A stretch of 64,000 nt of DNA from Mrakia gelida. Its lineage: Eukaryota > Basidiomycota > Tremellomycetes > Cystofilobasidiales > Mrakiaceae. The position numbers and the translations under genes are program-made. This document shows positions 42,160-54,376 of the stretch, one piece after another. The stretch spans positions 868,001 through 932,000 of the forward strand of contig BRON01000016.1 in the NCBI GenBank assembly GCA_024345305.1, in the 5' to 3' direction. The stretch's first letter is position 1; every line of letters begins with the position of its first letter. The notes below the pieces were generated by a model, which saw only the letters and a list, made by a program, of their open reading frames with translations, was not told where the DNA came from and made no database searches.

Positions 42160-42388
42160 TCACTGAGCGAACGAGAGTCCTTTCCGTCTCACCTCAAGTC
42201 GCGAGGTCGAACATTCAGCCTCGCCCGCCTCGACTTGTTTCCAGTTTCTAGCTCAGCACCCATTGCACGCTTTCCAAAGGAACGTAGCTGCTTCGACTGA
42301 AATCAAAACATCCAGATCAAAACCCTCGCGGACGAACGCATCTCGACCTGTCGAGACGCTCCTCCTCCTTCTCTCAGTCTAGTCTACC

Positions 42389-44478
42389 CTACGCATTCCG
42401 ATCAACATCCCCAACCCCAAAGAACTTCCACATCCCATCTACCCCTAGATCCTCGTCCCCGTTCTCTCCAACGATGTACTTTGCCGGCCGCTCCTTCGGA
42501 TCGATGGTCTCGTCCGAGTCGTCGGGCGATTGGATCATGTAGTTCAAGATGCCGAGCGTGAGTTTGATGGCTGGTGCTTCCCATTCGTCTGAGGAAAACA
42601 CGAAGAAGAGGATGAGGTCAGTTGGGGAATCGCGAAGAGGAGGAGAGGGGGAGAGGGAGAGGTGGACGAACATTCATCGAGTTTGAGCGGTGAGGAGGGA
42701 GTAGTAGAGGAGGATGCGGAGGCCGAAGGAGTGTTATGGTTGATGTGTTTGAGGATGTTCTTTCCGGCGACGGTTCCTTGGTTGTAAGCGGCTGCGAAGA
42801 AGAGGGAAAGCGAAAGAGAACGAGGAGGTCAGCTCGACGCGTCTCGTTCTCGCCTTCCTACCGACGACGCGTCCAGATGTGAAAGAGGACTTACTATAGC
42901 CAGCCATCACCACATCCTGCTGATAGCAACAGTCTCCGATCGCGAACATCTTCCCATCCTCCCCAGCCGTCTCGCCCGTCCCTTCGCCGGACTCGATCTG
43001 GGTCGTCTTAAGCACTCGAACGAGTTTGGTCTTCTCGTCGATGCAAGAAGCGAAGTGAGGGATGAGGTGGTGGGAGAGGGGAGTTTGTCCTGTGCACATG
43101 AGCTGTGAGAGACGAGTGAAGATACCGAGAGGTTAGAACGAGACGAAGAGGAGAGACGCGTGAAGAGGCGAGCAGGAAGAAACAGAGAGGGACGAACGAT
43201 AACGTCGCACTGAATCACATTTCCCTTGGAGGTGGTGACCGATTTGGGAGTAGTACAGTTCAGATTGAAGCCTTCAGGAGGTATAATAGCTCGCTCTCCC
43301 AGGAGATACGTGATTCCGAGAGCGTCGAAACGAGATTTGGCTGGAAAGGGAGAACGACGCGCGAACCGAGCGTCAGTCTCTTCTGCTCGTCTTCTCACGA
43401 CTCCTTCTGCTTCTACGCCCGTCACGACGAGCATTGTAAGACGATAGGATGATGGTACTCACTCTCCTCGTGCATCCTCTCCCCAAACCGATTCAGCAGC
43501 CTCTCCCGCGAGTGCAACAAACACACCTCCCGCTCTCCCTTCCAAGCCTCTCTCACATCGCTGGCCAACTGAATCCCCAGTGCTCCTCCTCCGATGACCA
43601 GCACCCTTCCTCCCTTTCCCAGCGAATCGATCTTCTTCTTCTCGATCTTGAGCATCTCCAGACCCGTCGCTTTCGTCCCGTCCGATTTCGAGAGGTCGAT
43701 GGGAGGCGGTAGCGACCCGCCGAGGGCGTAGACGAGATACTGGTAAGGGATCGAGAGGGTAGTGGGAGTTTGGGAGGACGGTGGGAGGGAGACGGTCGCG
43801 TGGGTTGGTGAGAGGGAGATGAGAGTGGAATGGAGATAGAGGTGGGGAGGAGGGAGGAGTTGAGTAATTGGGATGACTGCGAATCGGACGAGGGAGCGAA
43901 GGGGACGATTTTTGAAAGTCAGCGAAAGCAGAAGGACGAGGACAGAGGGCAGCTGGGACTTACAAGCCTTAGGGGCGTATTGGGGAAGTATAGAAACACG
44001 AGGGAAGACGTATAGATCTACGCGAATCCAAGCGGCGAACGAAAATCGAGGAGGTCAGCTTAAGCTCCTTCCTTCCCCTCCCTCCCTTCTTCCCTTCGAA
44101 CCTCGTCTTTCACAGCACCACCATACGCCCTCTTCCTCCGCCCCAGAGAAGACAGGACAGAGGAACGCGTATACGTCCGACTTGGCCATTTTTAACCCCT
44201 CTCGTCGGTCCAGCGTTTACCGTTGTTGAGCTCTCGGAAAAAAGAACGAAGGTCGACTCACGATTGAAGTGGTCGTTCCTGTCAATGACGATCACACGCC
44301 AACCCTCTGGCAGCCCACCCTTTATCAGAGTCGAGGCGCACTGAAGACCTCCGTACGATCCTCCGAGAATCAAAATGGTAGGCATCGAGCCCGCCGTGAG
44401 GGACCACAAGGTGTCGTCCGTCGGACGAGGAGAGGAGGAAGGGGAAGGGGAGTTGGAAGGGTTGGTGCTAAAGGACAT
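42389..44478 (-). CDS. AIF/AIFM2 (FSP1)-like FAD-dependent NAD(P)H oxidoreductase
   Basis: A two-dinucleotide-binding-domain flavoprotein is read over about seven exons. After a Ser/Pro-rich start (MSFSTNPSNSPSPSSSPRP) the FAD site is TILILGGSYGGLQCASTL, followed by VIVIDRNDHFN and, after introns, PYQYLVYALGGSLP. The NAD(P)H site is RVLVIGGGALGIQLASDVRE with LLHSRERLLNRFGERM. Then FDALGITYLLGERAIIPPEG, LMCTGQTPLSHHLIPHF and the second FAD contact MFAIGDCCYQQDVV follow. The C-terminus is basic-acidic mixed and ends FGVGDVDRNA. The order matches AIFM2/AMID and related fungal NADH-quinone oxidoreductases. No mitochondrial presequence or myristoylation start is visible. Type II NADH dehydrogenase is a less likely alternative because the protein is short. 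Confidence 0.78.
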
Positions 44479-45741
44479 CGCTTCGATGGGAAAACCGCTA
44501 CTCGCTCGACGACGACGTAAAAAGGGGTCCTGTGGGTGGGCTTTGAGGTGGGTGGTGGAGCGGACGGTGGTGGGTGGAAGAGAGAGGGGAGGAAGGGGAC
44601 GGAAGAAAAACGCGAGGGCGGACGATCTTTTCAGCCTCAACTCTGTCTCTCGCCGTTCTCCGGTCGTTATCCGATTCACAGATATAAAAAAAAGTCGCGA
44701 GCTTCATGGTCGCCAAGGTCTCTTCCCTTTAACCACGAGAGTCATGAGAGAAGAGAACTAGAGAAAACGCGAGTGAAAATCCTCACCTGAGTTTCGGAAA
44801 CGCGTCTCATTCCCTCGTCTCACGCTTCCTCGACTCTCTTTCGGCTCATCGTCCTACGTCTCCCTCTCTCCAAGCTACCCACGTACTCTTGGCATACCTT
44901 CGCTGGTCATGTGCAGTGGTTTCAAGGAGTGCTCCTCCAATGATTGAGCGAGAGGTCTCGGCCGAAACGCGTCGCCCGACTCTTCCTCCTCCACTGCATG
45001 CTCAGTCTTTTCGACGAATCACCTCTCGCCCTCGTTCTCCACGATAGCGACTCCCTATCTTGATTCTCATCGAGGCCGCTTCGGTTGAGCTACTCCTCGA
45101 CATCGTCGTCAAGGTGACGCGTCGCTCTTCCTCACGCGTCCGTCCCGCTTCTCCCCTCTCCTCGCTCACCTTCTCTCCTCCCAACACTTACCTCCCTCTC
45201 GAGATGTCTCCTACCCCTCCCTTTCTTCTTCGAGTCTGTATACACGTGCATAGCTTCGTCGGTCCTCAAGCTCACGCGACGGCCAGCTCGTCTCACCCTC
45301 GCGTCGTCCCCACCCCACCCCCTCTCACCCCGCTCCCCTCTCACCCCTCTCACCCTAAGCTCAATCAAAAAGCGAAACCTCTATAAATCGTTACTGCGAA
45401 AGAACCTACACGAAGAAAACGAAGGGAGTGTGTGTGCCGCTGCTTCAAAACTGTAACGAGACGAGAAGACGAGCGAGAACGATGCGAAACGAGAAAAACG
45501 AGCGAGAAGAGTCTAGACGGTAGGAAGGTGGGAAGGGAAAGCTGTATATGTGTGTGTGTGGGTACAGATACAGTGAGGGGTCGTAAAGAGATAGAGAAGG
45601 GATGGGATGTATAAGGTTAAGTTAGAGAACTGAGAGCGGGAGCACGAGCGCGAGGGAGCGAAACGATATTGGGGGAAGAGAACGAGCGAGATCGAGCAGC
45701 AATAAGAGAAAGAGATAGGTGAAAAGGTAAGGAAAGACTAG
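44479..45741. other. 1.26-kb intergenic region without a recognisable gene
   Basis: It lies between the start of the flavoprotein gene and the end of the channel gene, both on the minus strand. The sequence includes CT-rich blocks (44800-45350) and an A/G-rich block (45380-45720) with a short TGTGTGTG run near 45550. The longest frames are low-complexity and unsupported. Confidence 0.5.
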
Positions 45742-48700
45742 TTACTGCCCCCTCCCAAAGTATCCCCTCCCCTGCTCCCCTCCTCCTGCACCTCCCTGCT
45801 GATACGGCGTCTCCAACGCATCGTAGAAAGGCGTGTTCCCACTCGGCGTGTACGTCGGCATCCCCGCCGACGCGTAGGCTGCCATGGGAGGAGCGAACTC
45901 GTTTCCGTTAGGAGCAGGGTAGGACTGCCGACGGGACGACGAGTCGATTTGAGCCATCTGAGGAGGCATCCGAGACTGAGGAGGACCCATCGAGCTTCGT
46001 CTCTGCTCTCCGCCGTTCGCGAGGGGGACGGGGGTTCCAACGAAGGGAGGGATGGAAGGAGCGAGGTCTTCTTCGTGGAGGATGTAGGAGGTTGGATGAC
46101 GGTTGTCTTCGGAGAGGAAGGGAGGTTGGTTGGTGTAACGAGCTTGTTCGCGTTCGTCGTGTTCGGCGATGGAGGTGAAGCCTGTTGGGTAGAGTTTGTC
46201 TTTGGAGGGGTTGGGTTGAGAGGAGTTGTTGTTGTCGAGGTAGGTTGAGGTGGAGGAGAGACGAGATCGACTGTTATCGTTGATCTTTTCGTTGGAGTTG
46301 TCGTTTTCGTCGTTCTCGAGCATGACGGGGTGGGGACCTCCTCGCATGGAGTCCGAGTCGAGATCCTCCATGTCCATGGGAGCGGAGGGAGTGTGTCGTT
46401 TCCAGATGATTCCCCAGACTGCGTTCCGAAGAAGAAGAAAGAGTTAGTTCGAGCTCGAGAACGAGAGGGAAAGGAAGGAAGAGCGAGACGCGTCGAAGAA
46501 ACTCACAGAGGTTGTAAATGATCCCAAAGAACAACAGCAGCACCGCAAATCCCCACACCGCCACGATCACCAAACCCAGCACCGTCCTGATAATCCCCGA
46601 GATCGTAAAGAACTGATCCAAGAACGCGATCATGATCCCCATCGCGACCAACCGGAACACACTCAACGTCGCGCTCAACCAGTCTCCCTTCTTGTTCGTG
46701 TGAGGTCTGAACGCGATGAGGAGGACCAAGGTCAACCCCTCGACGATGACGAGTCCGATGACCTGAACGGCTCCGTGTCCCTGAGCGAAGGTGATGAAGC
46801 ATGCTTTGGCGAAGGTTGAGAAGAGGAGGGGGAGGAGCCAGAACGAGTGGAGGGGTCGTCGGTACTGCTGGTAGAGGGCTGAGCAGAGGGGTCGGAAGGT
46901 AGGGAAGGGGGAGAACATGGATTTGTGGTGGTTGACGACGGTTTGGGAAGAGAGGGAGTCGGCGGTGATGTCCGAGTCGACGGGGGAGACGGAGACGGAG
47001 GTGGTCGAGTTTCGACGCAAGGCGTTGGTCGCTGCTGTGGAAGCTCGGTTGGAGGAGCGACGAGTGGTGGGGACCGAGGCGTGGGAGCGTCGGTTGGCGA
47101 GGAGGAGGGTACCTTCGGCGAGGAGGAGGGTGGCGAGGGTGATGAAGAGGACGATGGCGCCGAGGAAGATGGGGAGCCAGGCGTCCGAGAGGGTGAATTG
47201 GTACATCGAGAAGATGGCGACGGGGAAGAAGACCATGAGGGACTGCGAAACGTCGACAAGGAAGTCAGCTTTCTCGTTCGTGGGATCCAAGACGCTTCTC
47301 GTTCGTGGAATCGAACACGAGGAGAAGATCGTGGAATCGAAGAAGAGGAGAAAGAAAGAGAGAGGAAAACTCACCATCCTAAGAACGTTCGTCACGACCA
47401 ACAACCCAAAGTTCTTCCTCAACCTCCACGCCCACCCCTCCCCTTCCACAACATGCTTCTCTCCCTTCCACGTCACCTTCCTCCCCCCATGCGTCGCACC
47501 CACCACCACCGCCCAAAGGATCAAATGCAACCCAGCAAACACCAACCAGATGAACAACCAAGTGAAGAAGACCGTGAACCACGCGTTGGCGACGGGGACG
47601 TTGAGCGAATTGACGTAGAGGGGGATTCCGGAGGGGACGGTGGTGGTGGAGTTGGAGGAGGCTTCGTCAGGGACGGTAGCTCGAGGGAAGAGGGAGGAGA
47701 GACCGTTGAGGTGAGGTTGGTGGAGGGGAGGTTGGTTTTGGTAGGTCGAGGGAAGAAGGAAGTCCTCGAATCGCTTGACGAGAGGGATCGCGTAGCCTGA
47801 GAAGGTAGGGACGCTGACGGTGGGTTCTCCTCCGATGGGGACGGTGTAGGTCGACTTCCTGTTGACGAAGGCGGTGGCGGGGTAGGCTTGGCTGTAGATG
47901 GCGAACAAGAGAAGGCAGGTCAGCTCGAGGTCGAAGGAAAGGGGACGAGCGAGACGAGACGAGGACGAACCTCGACAGCTTTCCTCCCGTGAGAGCTCTC
48001 GCCCGATCGATCGCGAGCTGAACCTTCGGCGTCGAGAAGATCCCCAAAGCCCACTGGAAGTTGAGGACGAACGCTCGGTAGGTCGAAGGGAACTCGAGCG
48101 AGAGCAATCCCGTCGCAGCCATCGACTGGAACATGAAGATCACATCGACGACTCTCCATTGCCCAGGACTGGAGCTTCCCGTCACCAGCTCCGCTCGATC
48201 CTTGAGCTTGGGATCCGACCTCGAGATGTTCCAAGCCGTATGGAACCACGAAACGAGGATGGCGAGAAGAGCGACTCCGGCTGTCGACCAAAGGACGGCG
48301 GGGATGTGAGTCGTCCATCCGTTCGAGAGGGTGGCTTCGATACAGGCGACGAGCTCGTTGGTGTTGACGTCCGTGAATCGAACCTGTGCGTAGGCTTCGA
48401 GGTCGGGAACGGTGTAGGCGATGGAGGGGAGGGAGGAAGTGAGTCCTTCAGGGACGGGGAGGGCGGATCCACCTTTGGTTCGGAGGGAGGAAGAGGGGGA
48501 AAGAAGAAGTCAGTCTCGTCGCAGCTCCTTTCTTCTCGCACGTTTCTCGAGCTCGAAAGTCGACTCACCAGAGAAACTGATCTCGGGCAGAGGGCATAGG
48601 ATACCTCCAAGAACGTCGCAGAGGTTGATGGTCCAGTTGAGGGCTGAAATCCCGTAGGCGTCGACGCTGACTTGAGCCGCGAGATTGAGGTTGCTGCTGA

Positions 48701-49515
48701 CCGAGGCGGCGGTGAGAGTGAAGTAGGCAGACTACCAGAATAAGAGACGAAGATCAGCTTCTCGAGAAGAGGAAGAAGAGAGGGAGAGAAGAGGAAGGAC
48801 TGACGTTGTTGGCCTCGTAGTACTGGAATCCAAAGTCCTGAACCAGGATGCCCGTCGGAGGGGAGCAGTACGTGACCGAGGAGGTATCTGTTTCGAGATC
48901 GAACGAAACCAGAGGTCAGCGAGCTGATCTCGAACACTCTCTATACGAGCTGGTACGAGAAGAAGAAGAAGGCGAAGAGATTCCATCGCAGCTGAGCTGA
49001 GCTTGTTCGAGCGGGGCAGAGGGCTGGATCGTCCAGTCTCGCTCGCTCGAGCATCATCATCGTTCTCGAACCACCCTCGTTCTATATACGAAGACCTTCC
49101 TTCTATCACTAGCACCATATCGATACCCTGCCCTCTCCTCGAGAAGGTCGAGAAACGGACGGGCTTGGATCGTAGGAGAGGCCGACTCTTCGCCCGAGGA
49201 CGTCAGCCAAGGTGGGGAGAGGAGGAGGAGGAGGAGGAGGGAGGGCGAAGGTGAGCTTCGACCCTTCGCTTCCCCTTCTTCCTCTCTCTTCCTCTGCTTC
49301 CGCATCCCAACGACCTCCTTCCGAGCTCGAGCCGAAGCGTACGAGAGCTGCGCTTCTATGTATACGAGAGATCTTGAACGAGAGAGAGGGAGGGTGGGCT
49401 TACAGAGTGTGTTCCCAACGTCCTTTGCGTTCGACGAAGCTGCGTCCACTCCTCCCAAGATTCCTCCCACGATGAGAGCGAGAGAGAACGTTCTCCGAGA
49501 TAAACTAAAGACCAT
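45742..49515 (-). CDS. TRP-like channel / flavin carrier (Flc, Pkd2-like) membrane protein
   Basis: Flc/Pkd2 proteins are multi-span proteins of the ER or plasma membrane linked to calcium and FAD transport and cell-wall integrity. A signal peptide (MVFSLSRRTFSLALIVGGIL) precedes a lumenal ML-like domain with Cys and NxS/T sites: VTYCSPPTGILVQDFGFQYY, ALNWTINLCDVLGGILC, VRFTDVNTNELVACIEATLS. The first helix WTTHIPAVLWSTAGVALLAI follows. At least seven more spans follow, such as NAWFTVFFTWLFIWLVFAGL, MVFFPVAIFSMYQFTLSDAW, LGAIVLFITLATLLLAEGTL, FWLLPLLFSTFAKACFITFA and VLGLVIVAVWGFAVLLLFFG. The cytosolic tail is Ser/Asn-rich and ends GGAGGGEQGRGYFGRGQ. About eight exons are read and the length is around 900 residues, normal for Flc proteins. 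Confidence 0.85.
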
Positions 49516-50531
49516 GCGAGCGATTCAAACGGGAGGAGGGTAGTGGTGGAGGTTGGGAGTCGAAGTCTTGAAGTCGAGGTCGAAGGAGGAGAGGAAGGGT
49601 CTTGAGTGTCTTGTCTTGTCAAGGTTTGAGGGTTATCCACACAGGCGAGCGAGAGAGATGCGAGTTGCTGACGAAACGAAGAGCTGAGGCTGACTCTATA
49701 AACGATGCTGTCGAAACCCGAACCAACGAGAAAGGGAGGAGGGAGGAGGGAAGGGGAGGGAGGGGGCAGGTGAAGTCGGCCGTCGAAGGAAGAGGAGGAA
49801 GGGAGAGAGGGAATCGGGGTCTGGAGCTCGTGGAGTTGAAAATCCAACTGATCGAGAAGAGGAAAGCACTTGAAAACCTCGTCATTATCGGGAGGAGGGA
49901 AGATTTGCAGCAAGCGTGCCAGGAGCAGAGCGAGAGGGACGAGAAAACTTTCCGAAAACGAGAGAAGGAGGCGAAGATGAGGCTGAGCTTCATTTAGAAA
50001 AAGCAGGGGTCGTCGCGCGACGAGAGGTTCGTCGGTCTTCCTTCCTTCGTCTCTTCTCTCGCTTGCAGAACCGGAGCGATGACAGAGGGAAGGTTTCGCC
50101 TCCAAGAGAAAGGATAGACTCAAAAATTTGCAACCTCGCTTCGTGACGAGCGAGCGAGCAAGAAAGACAAGCGAGACGGCCGCCGACGACGCGTCGAAAC
50201 TCTCCTTCGACCTTCGTTTCACCGCGAGACATGCTGAGTTGAAAGAAGGAGGGTCGAGGCTCGAGAATCCCCCCGTAACTCAAGAGAGCTCGACTCTTCC
50301 GATGCTTCGGGGTACTGAGGCAGCCAGCTCGCGATGGTTGGAGATCCAGAAGGCTTCTGGCTGCCGAGGGATCGGACGCGTCGTTGGCTCACCGACGCTC
50401 CCTTTCTCTTTCTTCCTCCACTCCCTCCTCCTCCCACCAAGCTAAAGTAGAGTACAAAATGACATCCTCGTCTCATCACAACAAACCTACGAAAGAACCA
50501 ACACGCAGATCGTCTTCCTTCCTCGCTCGAC
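49516..50531. other. 1-kb intergenic region without a recognisable gene
   Basis: The stretch lies between the channel gene start and the prenylcysteine oxidase stop, both minus strand. It is rich in AGGGAGG tracts and carries GACGCGTC at 50188 and 50375. The open frames on both strands are compositionally biased and show no motif. Confidence 0.5.
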
Positions 50532-53107
50532 TCAGCAAGTCCAATCCCAACCCCCTTCAACGACCCCATCGCACACTCCCATGTCGAGATCCCACCACGT
50601 CTTCGCTAGCAGGCCGACGGAGTTTCGAGCGGAGAGGGTTTGGGTTTCCTGGTGGACGACGAAACGAAAGCGAAGGGTCAGCTTCGCAGAGACGAAAACG
50701 CGTCCGAGAGAGGTGGGTGCGTGGGGAGTTTTGGGAACTCGCCATCGTCGAGATCCAAGGCTCAAGCGCAGCGAGGTAGTAGAACGAGGTAGTGTTGCCT
50801 AGGGGCATGATGGGTGGGTAGGTCGTTGTTGGTGGGAGTCTGGGCACGAAGTAAACGAGTCAGTTTTGGGGATTCATTCGGTCGACGCGTCTTCCTTCCT
50901 TCCCCACTCGCTCACTCTCCCTCCCCAATCGAGGAAGCAGAGTTCAGAGCCTTTGGTACTCACTTCGGATACGCGTCCCACTCCTTCCTCTCCCTCCAAA
51001 CCACCTTCCCAACCCCAAACACCTCCTCCAACCACTCCTCACTCCTCCTCTCCATCGAAAAGATCTTCACAATCCACTCCCCACTGCCCCCTCCACCCAC
51101 CTCCCCATGATACGTAATACTCTGAAACTCCGGCAGTCTCGACTTCGTATGCCTATGAGTCGCCGAACTGGTAAGGATCGTCCTGGGGATGACTGTCGAA
51201 GGAGGTTGATTGAAGAACGAAGCGAGTGGGCGAGGGGAGGTAGTGACGAGGAGGGTAACGTGAAGGTGGATGTAGGGTTGCAAGGGGATGGCGTCCATGA
51301 GACCGAAGAGGCCGTCGAGGCCTTCGTCTTGGGAGGGTTTGGATTGGTCCCAGGGGTTCGCGAAGAGGAGGGCGTCGAAGGGTTCTTCCTCCGAGGGAGG
51401 GGAGGGGGAAGGGGAGGTGGAGTTGGTGGAGAGGAGCCAGCGGGTGGAGCCGGTGCTTAGGTCGAGGAGGGGAGAGATGGAGGTCACCTGGTGGTTGAAA
51501 TGAAGGTGAAGGTGAGTTGAGGGGTTCGAAGATCGAGATGGGACGAGACGAGATGAGGAGAGAGACGGAACGAACCTCGGTTTCGAGCAAGAGCTTAGCC
51601 TTGGAGCGTTCGATGAAGGATCGGAAGATCTTCCAGTTCCCTCCTTGGACGGAAGAGGCCCCAGTAGCAGCGAGGGAGACCATACCGACGAGGGCGTGGA
51701 GTTGAGTGACGTCTTGAGCGTACTGTTCGAACGCGAAGCGAAAGAGTCAAGGTCAGCTTCGAGGCCCGGCACTGGAACGGAGAGGAATCGGACAAGCACT
51801 GACGTTGACACGAGAAGCAGCCTGAGCGTTCGAAAAAGAAGGACAAGGTCAGCGAGACGACTTGGGGACGAACAAGACGCGTCGAACTCGAAATCAAACT
51901 CACCTCGACCATCTCATCCACCCACCTCTCACTCGTCTTCACCTCCTCCTCAAACCACTCCTTTGTCGTCTCCCCAGCCAGCCCATCGAATCCAACTCCC
52001 TTGCTCAGCCCTTCAACATCAGCCCAAGCCCCATTCTTGTTCAACCACTCGGGATCGTAAAGACTCTGGAATTTGGCGAGGAGGGAAGCGACGGCTGCTT
52101 GAGTTCGAGTTGGACTGGTGTATCCATACCTCCAGAGTAGCTTGGCCTTGTCCCACCAGCCGAGACTACCAGAGGTGGTGAAGAGGAAGGAGGCCCCGTC
52201 CCAGATGGTGAGGGAATCGTCGTCGTCTCCTGAGGCCCAAGGGACCAAGCGATGACCGAACTCGGAGACTGCTCGCATGAGGTTGAGGTTGGCGTCGACC
52301 TGAGAGTGTTGATAGAGGGGTGCAGAGAATCGGTGGATGACGAGGAGAGAGTGAAGGAAGAAACGGAGAGAGGGCAGGACGCGTCGAAGAGAGGGTGAAG
52401 CCGGGCGGAGGAGAGATCAGCTCGCGTTTCGCGCACGGACAACACTCTGAGATGAGGACTCACAAAAACACTAGCTCCGAGCTCGATAGGTTGAAGAGTG
52501 AGATCTCCATACGGGTAGACCGTCGTGCTTCCTGAAGGGAGAGAAAGGAAGACGACGAGCGAGGGAAGGGGGAAGAAGGAGGTCAGCTCGAGCTTGTTTG
52601 GTTGCCCCCGCACATCTCTATCCCTCTAGAAATCTCGAGATGGTAAGGTCTTCACTCACTTCCTCCGATGTAGTCGTTCCTCTCGTATACTACGATCTCG
52701 AGAGCTCCGTCCTTCAACCCTGCTTCCCTTGCTGCTCGCTCGAGGAAGAAGGCCGCACTGCTCCCACTCGCTCCAGCTCCTACGATGGCCACCCTCTTGG
52801 CTTTATGAGGTTTCACAGGCGGTGGACGAGGTTTGGAGGGTGGCGAGATGTCGGATGGAGGAGTTGAGAGGGATGGGGAGGAGGAAGAGGAGGACCAGAG
52901 GGAGGAGGTGACGAAGAGGAGGAGGAAGGTGGCCAGGAGGAGACCGAGGAACTGGACGGGTCGAAGGGGGACCATCTTCCGGAAGGAGGACGTAAAGCGA
53001 GGTATCTTGTGAGAAGGGTGGTGATGGTGGTTTGGAGGTGGTTGGGATCCCGATTCGGGTGAGTGTTTGGGAGGAAGGGGAACAAAGGGAGGAAGCGTCG
53101 AGCTCAT
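50532..53107 (-). CDS. PCYOX1: Prenylcysteine oxidase (prenylcysteine lyase family)
   Basis: The enzyme cleaves the thioether of farnesyl- or geranylgeranyl-cysteine left by turnover of prenylated proteins, with FAD. The N-terminus has a Pro/His-rich cytosolic start and a signal anchor (VQFLGLLLATFLLLFVTSSLW), so the domain should be lumenal. The FAD site is RVAIVGAGASGSSAAFFLE with IVVYERNDYIGG. Then come TTVYPYGDLTLQPIELGASV, NANLMRAVSEFGHRL, YAQDVTQLHALVGMVSLAAT and TGASSVQGGNWKIFRSFIER, family signatures. The conserved C-terminus is SFYYLAALEPWISTM/ETQTLSARNSVGLLAK, and its last junction needs a GC-AG intron. About nine exons are present, including one of 18 nt. The Pro-rich stretch before the FAD domain is disordered. 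Confidence 0.85.
50649..50742 (-). other. GC-AG intron in the prenylcysteine oxidase gene
   Basis: On the minus strand the exon ends TCGACGATG and the intron starts GCGAGT, has a GCTGAC branch and ends CACCAG. Joining gives WISTM-ETQTLSARN, matching the family's 'STMET' motif. The nearby GTTCCC cannot be the donor because the frame would break. Confidence 0.8.
51805..51822 (-). other. 18-nt microexon in the prenylcysteine oxidase gene
   Basis: Minus-strand exon encoding AASRVN between a CGCTCAG acceptor and a GTCAGT donor; it joins MVE to YAQDVTQLHALVG in frame. Skipping would also keep the frame and remove six residues. Confidence 0.75.
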
Positions 53108-53349
53108 CGACCTCGAAATGACGAGCTGACCTTCCTTCTCCCTTCAAACGGCGAGGATCGAAATTCGAAAAACTTTCAAGCCTACTGCACGCATAGGAAC
53201 TCCCAGAAAGTGAGAGGATCGCGCTTTTGAGATGTCGAAAACGGGAACGGTCGAAGGGAGGAAGGGAACGAACTCAAGCTCAAGCTGACCTCCATCTTCC
53301 CTTCTTTGGCTCAGCTCCTCTGCCTTCCCTTCCTCCTCTTTCCTTTAAG
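53108..53349. promoter_or_regulatory. Divergent promoter, prenylcysteine oxidase / F-box-like gene
   Basis: The 242-bp gap separates two divergent start codons. It contains CT-rich segments and no evident TATA box. Confidence 0.4.
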
Positions 53350-54376
53350 ATGCCTCAAGTTTGTCCCCGTAGACAATCTGAAACTTCGTTCGACCATACT
53401 GACGATCTCTTGTCTCTCCTTGTCGTCCAGCTCGCTCCTCGTCGCAGACTGCCATGGGATGTCCTCGTCCTCGTCTTCAAGGAAGCGGATCCTTCGACTC
53501 TCGCCGCCCTCGGAGGAGTCTCGTACGACTTCTTGGCATCCACCACTCCACTCCTCTATCATACCGTCGAGGTCTACTCGAAGGAGCAGTTGGAAGCGTT
53601 GTTTTGTGAGAGGGAAGAGGTGAGGAAGGTGAGCTTTCATCCGCGTCTCGCCCTTGCCTTCTCGTCAGCTTCTTCCTTCGTCGCTGATGTGCCTGCTTCT
53701 CTTTCACTCCCAGACATTTAACCTATCTCGAATCAACGCTCTTCTATCCCTCACCCACATCCGAAACCTCTACGTCGACTTCACAACCATGATCCCTTCC
53801 TCGACCGACGTCCTCGTCTTCAACCTCTCCTCGTCTCGAATGGTCAACTCAGCGCCCATCCCTCTCGACAGTATCCAGACCACATGCACCCACTTCCATG
53901 CCTCTCAGATCCTCGCGTCTCTTTACTCCTACCTCTTCCCTCATCTCAACCCAACTCGTCTCTTCATCACCACGTTCACTCACGATCGCACCTTCCAATC
54001 CCCGATCAATCTCGCCGTTCCTCGCCTCAAAAGGTGGACAAGGATCGAGGTCTTGGAGCTTAGGGGTTGCATGCCGTTCAGCTGGACCGTCGGGATAGCA
54101 GACTGTCTCGGAGCTCTTCCTGCCCTCGCCCTCGACCGTCGTCGAGTCCTTCGCCTTCACATCGAGACCCTCCCCACTTACAACTGGCATCATCCCTCCT
54201 CGCTTCCCAACGTCCTCATGGAACGCCGCTCCGTTCTCGGGCTCGGTCTGATGCAGGATGGCTCCATCGTCCTCGTCGTTCGCTCGGAGGAAGAAAGGAA
54301 GGAGACGGAGAAAGGGTTGCGAGAGGTGATGAAGGAGAAGTGGAGGCATCTGTTCGTCGTTGAGATGGAGGATTGA
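53350..54376 (+). CDS. F-box-like protein, unknown substrate
   Basis: Two exons are joined by a GTGAGC...CTCCCAG intron (about 53629-53713). Exon 1 starts MPQVCPRRQSETSFDHTDD and holds an F-box-like segment: RRRLPWDVLVLVFKEADPST, ALGGVSYDFLASTTPLLYHT. Exon 2 reads TFNLSRINALLSLTHIRNLY, LFPHLNPTRLFITTFTHD and RWTRIEVLELRGCMPFSW, a leucine-rich pattern, and ends EKGLREVMKEKWRHLFVVEMED. The architecture repeats that of the genes at 12464 and 18761. An SCF adaptor role is inferred only. The ATG at 53350 is preferred because upstream in-frame codons (from 53227) fall in a low-complexity leader. Confidence 0.6.

Noticed and set aside
45360..45720. A non-coding RNA gene in the A/G-rich block with the TGTGTGTG run.
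   Set aside because: No A/B boxes, terminator or stable fold could be argued by eye; it looks like a 3' UTR.
49516..50531. A hidden gene or mobile element in the purine-rich gap.
   Set aside because: No terminal repeats, transposase or reverse-transcriptase motifs and no conserved frame were found on either strand.
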